Part shown: piece by piece, positions 57,300 to 64,000 of the stretch
Position numbering within the stretch: the first letter of the stretch is position 1
Layout: each line of letters starts with the position of its first letter
Source: Periplaneta americana
Lineage: Eukaryota; Arthropoda; Insecta; Blattodea; Blattidae
NCBI RefSeq assembly: GCF_040183065.1
Contig: NC_091131.1
Coordinates: 103,975,830-104,039,829 of the forward strand
Direction of reading: 5' to 3'
DNA: 64,000 nt
Translations under genes and position numbers: made by a program
Notes under the pieces: generated by a model
Seen by the model: the letters and a program-made list of their open reading frames with translations, nothing else
Databases searched by the model: none
Told to the model about the DNA's origin: nothing

Positions 57300-58745
57300 T
57301 CCAGATGACTTACCTTAAGAAAATGAAGCAGCCGTATCAGAATACGAAAAAGAATTTTCTATTATAAGAGAAGAAATTGAGCTAACGCTCAGAGAAATGC
57401 AAAATGGGAAAACAACAGAAGTTGATGGAATCCCCATTGAATTAGTGAAATGCTTGAGTGAAGACAAGAAGGGAATTCTAACATTATGTAACGAAATAGA
57501 TGAGAAAGGCGAAAAATTTCACGAAGACAGTGTTGCTGGAAAAGAAGTATGAAAGAGACAAGTGAAGTGCTTTGTCTAGAGTGTGGCATTGTATGGGGCA
57601 GACACGTGGACATTACAGCGAAGTGAATAGAAACGACTAGAAGCATTTAAAATGTGGATATGGAGAAGACTGGAGCGTGTGAATTGGACAAACAGTATAA
57701 GAAATTAAACTGTGTTGGAAATAGTGGGTGAAGAAAGAATAATGCTGAAACTGATGAAGAAAGGAAAAAGAAATTTGCTATGCTACTGTTTAAGAACAAA
57801 CCTTCTAGTCAAGGATGCACTGGAAGGAATGGTGAACAGAATAAAAGTTCGGGACAGAAGAAGATACCAAATGATATACAGGGTGATTCACGAGGATTTA
57901 CCATCTCTTACGGCGCTTATTTCCGAAGAAATTCTGAGCAAAAAATGTCATATAAACATTTCTCCTAATGTCAATATTTTCAAAGTTACATTAATTTGAA
58001 GTTGTTAGTAAAATACCTTTTTTCTTTAGTTTTAAGGGTAAAAAATATTACAAATAGAGAATGAACTATTCAGAAGTGTCATTTCTTTAATTATGCTAGT
58101 GTTCTGAAGTTAAAAACGTGTTGTTACTTGTTTTGCACAGATTTTATTTTTCAATTTTTAACTAAAAATGACATCATTCTTACGCACTTATCAAAAAATT
58201 GTTAAAAATCATACAACTTTAGGAACTTGATTCTTTACTCTTTTATTATGCATCCTACTGTACAGTCTTAAAGAATTTACAACAGTGGCGTGATGTGTAA
58301 CAATTGTTATGATAAATGCGTAAGAAAATATAATTTTGTAGTTAAAAATCTAAAAAAAAAAAATTCTCTAAGAAGCAACTATGGAATTCACAGCACATTT
58401 TTAGCTTCAGAATACTAGCTAATTAAAGAAATGATATTTCTGAATAGTTCATTCTTTATCTGTAATATTCTTTTAACCTTAAAACTCAAGAATAATGGTA
58501 TTTTACAATAATTCAAATTAGTGTAATTCTGAAAATATTGATATTAGAATAAATATTTATATGACTTTTTTGCTCAGAATGTCTTCGGAAATAAGTTCCG
58601 TGGGGGACGGTAAATTCTCGTGAATCACTCTGTATAATATTAAGATATAAGGATCATATGCGGAGACTCAAAAGGAAAGCGGAAAATAGGGAAGATCGGT
58701 GGATGCAGAATTTGCAGTAGAGGACCTGCTATTAGGCAGAAAACT
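57300..58745 (+). pseudogene. RTE-like RT relic, internally deleted, split by a palindromic MITE
   Basis: Early RT sequence IREEIELTLREMQNGKTTEV then DGIPIELVK (57360-57450) jumps, after about 90 bp, to the late block CFV.SVALYGADTWTLQRSE then KRLEAFKMWIWRRLERV (57570-57680). The central RT including the ADD motif is deleted. VGEERIMLKLMKKGKRNLL and LLVKDALEGMVN continue to RRRYQMI, where the MITE 57879-58632 interrupts. After it, AETQKESGK-type sequence (58640-58700) resumes. Same family as 10914-12240. Confidence 0.78.
57879..58632. mobile_element. 754-bp full-length palindromic MITE, TA target
   Basis: CAGGGTGATTCACGAGGATT at the left and the complement CAGAGTGATTCACGAGAATT at the right are flanked by TA (57877-57878 and 58633-58634). 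Complementarity runs nearly to the centre (GAATGAACTATTCAGAA / TTCTGAATAGTTCATTC; CATTTCTTTAATTA / TAATTAAAGAAATG). RT coding sequence is continuous once it is removed. Confidence 0.92.
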
Positions 58746-59725
58746 ATGAATGAATTGAGGAAGGAAATTTCAAATGCCTGGACATACGACCCTTATTAAT
58801 AATAATTATATTGTATTTTTAACTTTAGACGATGCACTGAATACACTCGTATCAAATTTACGACACATTATCGTATCCCTTTCTATCATTTCAACAACTC
58901 TCCATTTTCATAACTACTGGTCCAAGAGAACGTCACCTGCATTCATAATCACTGTCAATACAATAACAGACATATAGAAAATATTGGTGTCTTAATTATT
59001 TTCTCATCACTTACTTGAAATTGCTACAAATTAAGATAAAACAGTGAAGTGCAGTTCACAATTCAGGGCGGTATAACATCTTACCATGCGAAACGATCTT
59101 CTTAAATCAGTTAATTTTCACAGCAGTGAATACTATTGCAGCAATTTGCAACGTCTGTCTCTGTTCGTTAGCTTCTTGAGAAGTTGCTCATGTTTTGAAC
59201 GTCGTTTTTTGAACATTAACTGTAGTTGCGATTTCATACTATGGAATTCATTGTTGTTGATAAGCACGTGTAATGACCTGTGCATATCGTTATTTTCTTT
59301 TTATAGTTTCATAGTTTAGTGCGTTACCACAATATCAATAGGTACCTGAGCCATACTCGTGTACACAATGCATAGGATCTAATAAATGTATGGGCTAGTG
59401 GGGAACGTTTATATACTATTGTGTAAAATGAAACAAGAAGCTTCTACTTGGACCTGAACCAGCCTGCAGTATTAGCAAATAAAATGCAAAAACTGCAATA
59501 AAATTGTGATCTAATCCCCATTTCAGTTTGGTTGAGAGGCTTTCCCCTCTACTCACACTCTCTACCGTCAGTGAAGGGGAAGGTGCTACAGTCCGTCGTA
59601 AAAACGTTCGACTAATTGACTTACAACACAAAGTGTCAAAATATATATTTCGAAAGTCTATACCAAGAAGTCAATTCTATTTTTATTACTGTCTATTTCA
59701 ATAATTTGCATATTAAAAATATTTA
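58746..59725. other. No gene recognised
   Basis: Frames at 58774-58977, 59086-59319 and 59416-59631 lack recognisable motifs. Confidence 0.4.
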
Positions 59726-61125
59726 ATGAGTTCAATATCTGTGAGTTGGTTCGAATCCTACTTACGGGAAAGACAACAATGTGTTGTATCCGGGAATCGA
59801 AGCTCTTCCTGGCTTAACATAACATCAGGTATACCACAGGGTTCGGCACTCGGACCATTGTTGTTCACAATATATGTCAATGATATTACATCTCATGTAA
59901 GGCATTGTAACTATCACTTGTATGCTGACGACCTTCAATGCTACATCTCTTCCCGCTTAGATCGAATAAATGACGCTATAGATAAATTGAACGAAGACAT
60001 TGACTCGATTGTGACATGGACAAAGAAATTCCATCTTAATATCAATCCTGGAAAGACACAAGCAATCATATTGGGACACAAACGGCAAACCGACGCTGTA
60101 AAGCACCTCGACATTTCCCCCGTTAAAGTAAGTACAGTGCATATCCCTTTCAGTTCTTCGGTAAAAAATCTTGGCATTCACATGGATAATAATCTCAACT
60201 GGGACATGCAAATCACAGAAACCTGCAGAAAAGTATATTCTATTATTCATGTCCTAAAAAGGATAAATGTTCATCTTCCCTCTTGCTTAAAAAAGTCCCT
60301 TGTGCAGACCCTTGTATTTCCCTATTTTGACTATGCTGACATTTTACTGACTGACCTCTCCAGCGACAACAAAATGAAACTTCAACGTGCTCATAATTTG
60401 TGTGTACGTTTTGTAAGCAATGTTCGTAAATATGATCATATTACCCCATCCCTGGAAGCAATAGGTTGGCTTAAACTAGATAAGAAAAGAAATTTACATT
60501 CACTTCTCTTTCTCTTCGAAATCTTGAACTCTTCTATTCCTTCGTACCTGTCGTCTCGCTTCACTTACCTTTCTTCCCACCACAATCTGAACACACGCTC
60601 TCGCCATGAAACAATACTAACAATACCATCCCATCGCACCTCTTCATACTCATCCTCTTTCACAATAGCCCTGCCAAGACTCTGGAACTCGCTACCTGCT
60701 AGCATCAGGGACTGTCGAAATAAAATTCAATTCAAACGCAAACTTACTAGGCACTTGGTCAGTAATTGAGACTCGTTCAGACATGGTTTCTTGTAAATAG
60801 TTCTTTTAATCTACCACAAAATATCTCAATATCCGGTAATTTCATCACTATAGAATTTTGTTATTGTAGGTTTAATTTGTAATTTAGTAAATACAAAAAT
60901 ATTCTTTGTTCTTAACTTCTATGATAAAATGTCTAGCTTTCATTAATCAGGTATTCTTGTCGTACTTTAATTTTTATTGTAATTGTAATTGTAAATTTAA
61001 TATTAATTGTAATCTTATTGTTCATGTTATAGTTGTAATCCCCTGGTAGAGGGGCAGAGAAGGCCTGACGGCCTTATCTCTACCAGGTTAAATAAATAAA
61101 TCTAATCTAATCTATACGACAGTTA
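59726..61125 (+). mobile_element. CR1-like non-LTR retrotransposon, 5'-truncated, long open RT frame
   Basis: The frame 59726-60769 (347 residues) is uninterrupted. It opens at WFESYLRERQQCVV and shows RT motif B (GIPQGSALGPLLFTIYVNDI, about residues 35-54), motif C (YHLYADDLQCYI, 63-74) with both aspartates, motif D (NINPGKTQAIILG) and motif E (VKNLGIHMDNNLNW). The thumb/C-terminal part ends YSSSFTIALPRLWNSLPASI. Fingers and motif A are missing, so the protein could not polymerise. The 3' UTR ends in a nested hairpin (61043-61086) and an (AAATAAAT)/(TCTAA)n tail. With no stop in 1 kb it is probably the youngest LINE copy here. CR1 versus Jockey is inferred from C-terminal blocks. Confidence 0.85.
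61043..61086 (+). promoter_or_regulatory. 3'-terminal nested hairpin of CR1-like element
   Basis: CTGGTAGAG pairs with CTCTACCAG; inside it AAGGCC-TGAC-GGCCTT forms a second stem. Homologous hairpins lie at 25133-25176 and 48084-48127. It is probably the site recognised by the element's RT. Confidence 0.7.
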
Positions 61126-61410
61126 CTTGTAACGTAAGAAGAAATAAATACTAAAACAGGCATACAACTGACATATTAAATTTAAGTATTTCGATCTTAA
61201 TAAGCATAGGTCTACTGAACCAGTAGTAATGCGTTTCTACGTTCAGCTACACAAATTATAGTACTATGCAGTGAATTTAAGTGGAGTTATGAATAATAAC
61301 ATTATAATACAAAGCCTGTATTATGACATGCATTATAATAAAATTAGAACTAGATATTTTTTATGGACTTTCATAATCTGTTTTGTGCGGAAATCAAGAA
61401 TTAATTTAAA

Positions 61411-61815
61411 TTAACATACCCCTTTACGTCTTATCTTATCACTATTATCTTCATCACCGTTCACCGCAGCTAATATTTTGTCTAAAGTTGGCAGTTCTTG
61501 ACGAAAAAAGAATTGGTGAACTTTAGATCTTATTGCTGATTTTGTGAATTCGTCGTATTTTTCTAATAGTGGAACAGTTTTGCGAAATTCCACCGGACTC
61601 TTTAATTTAATGTAATTCATCTTCGCCTCTCTTCTGATGCGATAAACACTTGCTTTTCCCACTCCCGTCAGTTTCCCCGTCATCTCAGCCACCTTTTCTA
61701 AACTGTAAGTTGGATTTTCGGCACATAACGTTTCAAATAAATTCAACACACATCTCTGCTGACCACTTCGCATTGGTTTACCTTTTTTATGTTTTATAAC
61801 ACTGCTGGAAGCCAT
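61411..61815 (-). pseudogene. IS630/Tc1-like 'DDE superfamily endonuclease' N-terminal part
   Basis: Starting at MASSSVIKHKKGKPMRSGQQ, the frame contains a helix-turn-helix region CAENPTYSLEKVAEMTGKLT and GVGKASVYRIRREAKM (about residues 31-67). It continues with LEKYDEFTKSAIRSKVHQFF then FRQELPTLDKILAAVNGDED (about 94-125). This is the DNA-binding half of a repeated insect IS630-like endonuclease. It ends at IRRKGVC; AAAGG|gtatgt at 61418-61429 would serve as a splice donor. A LTG insertion after MTGK appears to duplicate TG(V). No DDE core was found to the left in this window, so it is either a broken copy or the first exon of a gene with its catalytic exon displaced. Confidence 0.7.
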
Positions 61816-62789
61816 AATGTTCGTTAAATAATTTACAAACTACGATAAAATACGGTCCTAATCCTAAATAAAAAAACTATGTACTTATATAAGAAATTAA
61901 CACTATACTATGTACACTATTTCCTATACCGATATTCACAAAACACTACGAAGTAAACTGTAAGGACGAAACAAATCTCAAACCACTCAGGGCAAAAGAT
62001 AAATGTTTTCTCCACCGTTAGTTGCTACACTGCGACATACACACTGGGACAATCTGCACTGTGTCGCTCCCCAACATTCAAACCAACATTCGTTAATTTT
62101 GTTAGTAGCCAGTTGAAAATATTATAACAATGACACTAAAATATACTGAAACAAGTCATTGTCAAACATCTGTATGGCTGCATTTTATATCCCCTAGTGT
62201 ACTTTAGTAAATATTTTATTTTGTTCTGTGTACAGCGTAGGGGGTGCAGGTATAAGAAGTAACAGCTACTGCTCGGTCGCTAACGGTATCTGAGGAATAG
62301 GGAGGGGGAAAAGAATGTCTTCGCGCCCTCTCAACTTGCAAGAAATGCCGTTTTTTTTTAGGGGAGAACATCAGAAAATACTAGCAACATGTAAGACCAC
62401 ACTCTTGTTATAGACCCCAACCAAGCTCTCATTAAGTCTTCCTGGATCCGAACAGGAGAAAACAAAGGCGTATGTATACCTTCTGCTAGTATAAATTTAA
62501 TAACGTTCAATTTTCAATTTATATAGGTACATTCTATCCTGTCTGCTGGAATTTGATATAGTCAGTAGACAATACTTCCAGATTTATAAACAACTAGTGG
62601 CCTGTGTAGCAAATGCTGCAGACTAAGTTTATTAGAAGTTCAAATAAAAATTTCTCAGATTTATTTTCCAGCAAGATTAGCAGATAGTTTGAAAGTTATT
62701 TGCGTCCATAATAATGAAGATGTAACATTCAAAGCAACGTAATAACTCAATGAAGTGTAACCCTGTCAAAAATATCTCTTTTAAAAAGC
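61816..62789. other. No gene recognised
   Basis: Anonymous; the short poly-T/GC-mixed stretch at 62280-62365 carries no motif. Confidence 0.4.
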
Positions 62790-62801
62790 TTCCCTCTTAA
62801 T

Positions 62802-63312
62802 ATTAAAGATTTATTAATTTGTCCTACAGGACAACATCTGTAATATTGACAATTAATATTTGAGGAGAAAAATTCGCTCCGGCGCCGGGGATCGAACCCG
62901 GGTCCTTGGTTCTACGTACCAAGCGTTCTGACCACTGAGCTACTCCGAATTCAATCCAGAGCATCGGACCGAACTCTCCTCATTCAGTGTTTCCCTTTGT
63001 GGCCTGACTCCAAGTTAGGCTTATACGTTGACATTTTATGTCCAAGTCAACTGCCAAGAAGGGCCGCACTCAACTGAGTGACTGTTTGGCCGGGATACCG
63101 CACTTAAGTGCACAGTAATCTGTACAGAAATATGCACTGCTAGCTATGAGAATATTAAAGATTTATTAATTTGTCCTACAGAAGGAGGAGAGTTCTGTCC
63201 GGTGCTGTGGATTGAATTCGGCGTAGCTCAGTGGTCAGAGTACTTGGTACGTAGAACCAAGGATCCGGGTTCGATCCCCGGCGCCGGAGCGAATTTTTCT
63301 CCTCGAATATTA
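62802..63312. mobile_element. Inverted SINE pair inserted as one unit (12-bp TSD)
   Basis: TTCCCTCTTAAT occurs exactly at 62790-62801 and 63313-63324. Inside, a tRNA-like SINE head lies on the minus strand (62872-62960) and a second on the plus strand (63205-63305). Both have TAGCTCAGTGGTCAGA, TTGGTACGTAGAACCAAGG, GGTTCGATCCCCGGCGCCGG and the flank GAGCGAATTTTTCTCCTC. Both are also preceded by the direct repeat ATTAAAGATTTATTAATTTG (62803 and 63154). The acceptor and T stems pair, but the D/anticodon region has an extra base, so these are not scored as functional tRNAs. Confidence 0.8.
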
Positions 63313-63324
63313 ATTCCCTCTTAA

Positions 63325-63520
63325 TGTTTTTTCGTGCCAAATACTTTTTCTTGAACACATCCATCTTCAGTTCTTTCAGTTTCATTGCGAAAAAGAAGTA
63401 ATAATATCAGGACAAACATCGGGTTTTTCATGTGGGAGTAAAGCAGCAGCTATTTCAGGTCATTGCGGATTGCAGGTGAGAGTTAAGAAAATGTCAGGTT
63501 TGCCCTGCTTTCGAACAACA
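63325..63520 (-). pseudogene. Helitron Rep domain remnant
   Basis: The minus strand reads VVRKQGKPDIFLTLTCNPQ (63516-63460), the signature of the Helitron_like_N domain (GxPDxFxTxTCNPxW). After a frameshift it continues PEIAAALL...HEKPDV and FAMKLKELKMDVFKKKYLA (63455-63325), as expected for the next segment of that domain. The rolling-circle HUH and helicase motifs are not in the window. N-terminal to it, the frame passes into an ATTTGTCCA-rich simple sequence (63530-63720) unrelated to Helitrons. The 3' side is cut at the SINE-pair TSD. Confidence 0.75.
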
Positions 63521-63529
63521 GGCTTCCAG

Positions 63530-63720
63530 GACGATACGTCCACAGCAGTACGTCCATCAGACAATTTGTCCACTATCTCACCTCCATAGTTATTTTTCCC
63601 AAGGAAATTATTCCAGCAAATATTTCGTCCACCAAAAAATTTGTCCATTAATATTTCGGTCAAGAATTAGTGTGTCCATAATTTTTTCCCAATTTTTCTT
63701 TGTCCACTAGTTTCTGTGCG
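63530..63720. repeat. Degenerate GTCCA(C/T)-type short repeat
   Basis: ATTTGTCCAC, CGTCCACAG, ATTTCGTCCACC, AATTTGTCCATT and TTTGTCCACTAG recur at irregular 15-40-bp spacing. Confidence 0.55.
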
Positions 63721-63978
63721 AACTAAATATTTTATCCTGGAATATTTGTTCATTTTTGGATACTTCCAATATGCAATTTAAAAGAAATAAGAGTTGCTAT
63801 GGAAATATATTAAATTATTTTGTAGCATAATAATATTCATTTCTATGGAAATATGTAGTTCATTGGTTCAGTATTAAATTTTGAAGTAAGTGAAAACATT
63901 TAAAATGACTTATATGCTAAAAACCGTAAGAGGGCGGGACGTGCTAGTCCACAACAATTATACTAACCACTTTCATTC

Positions 63979-64000
63979 ACATTATTATTATTATTATTAT
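63979..64000. repeat. (ATT)n microsatellite at window edge
   Basis: It continues beyond the window. Confidence 0.8.

Noticed and set aside
63218-63292. tRNA-Tyr-like gene (loop ACGTAGA)
   Set aside because: Acceptor, D, anticodon and T stems nearly fold, but there is an extra base between the D and anticodon stems, and the flanks are shared with an inverted partner; it is a SINE head.
1-64000. CRISPR arrays, operons, prokaryotic promoters
   Set aside because: Spliced gene, SINEs, LINEs and microsatellites show nuclear eukaryotic DNA; no regularly spaced repeat array with unique spacers was seen.

Overview
The window looks like nuclear DNA of a large, repeat-rich insect genome, most likely a cockroach (Periplaneta-like, Blattodea). 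This rests on AT-rich sequence, abundant tRNA-headed SINEs with a shared 'ggttgaggttttttcc' body, RTE-like and CR1-like non-LTR fragments, many short TIR elements, long trinucleotide microsatellites and one spliced eukaryotic gene. The species is inferred from recalled repeat families and was not searched.

Only one conserved host gene is convincing: DCTN6 (dynactin subunit 6, p27) on the + strand. Four coding exons lie at 25265-25435, 33697-33824, 36672-36814 and 37051-37140, with consistent phases and GT/AG junctions. They encode about 176 residues. The short first exon (about 8 residues) was not found. The introns and flanks are packed with transposons.

Layout. 1-2100: RTE-like 3' end, then anonymous AT-rich DNA and a retroelement 3' hairpin. 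2101-3196: TA-flanked TIR element. 3840-6300: nested block of a SINE/host repeat split by an insertion carrying a hammerhead-like motif and a (CACT)n tract, and by a 1.49-kb TIR element with a 9-bp target duplication, decayed C2H2 fingers and a nested MITE. 6790-7184: hAT-like MITE. 8296-8805: TIR element. 10376-12240: SINE, then an RTE-like reverse transcriptase split by a SINE. 12889-13680: deleted mariner with a nested MITE. 14022-16500: SINEs and a TIR element. 16900-18640: decayed transposase-like genes. 19292-20938: Tc1 5' end hit by an antisense RTE, followed by a SINE containing a MITE. 23175-28177: two oppositely oriented 1.1-kb palindromic elements bracketing DCTN6 exon 2. 28320-33592: intron 2 with Tc1-like, hAT (with nested pogo-like) and RNase H retroelement remains. 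33970-36440: split minisatellite and two SINEs in intron 3. 37610-41881: five TIR elements, two of them nested in others. 42880-46450: non-LTR element with EN and RT domains, split by a palindrome and a SINE. 46560-49640: SINEs and a retroelement 3' end. 50851-53637: hAT element with exact TSD. 53651-53890: second copy of the 240-bp MITE. 55276-58700: hAT-like fragment and an RTE split by a full-length palindromic MITE. 59726-61125: CR1-like RT. 61411-61815: IS630-like transposase N-terminus. 62790-63324: inverted SINE pair inside flanking repeats. 63325-63520: Helitron remnant.

The strongest unusual signals are (i) two opposite-orientation 1.1-kb elements flanking DCTN6 exon 2, a geometry known to favour exon circularisation and dsRNA; (ii) an (ATT)n retroelement tail that forms the tract directly upstream of that exon's 3' splice site; (iii) a TIR element with 9-bp TSD carrying zinc-finger sequence; and (iv) a hammerhead-like core in a Penelope-like context.
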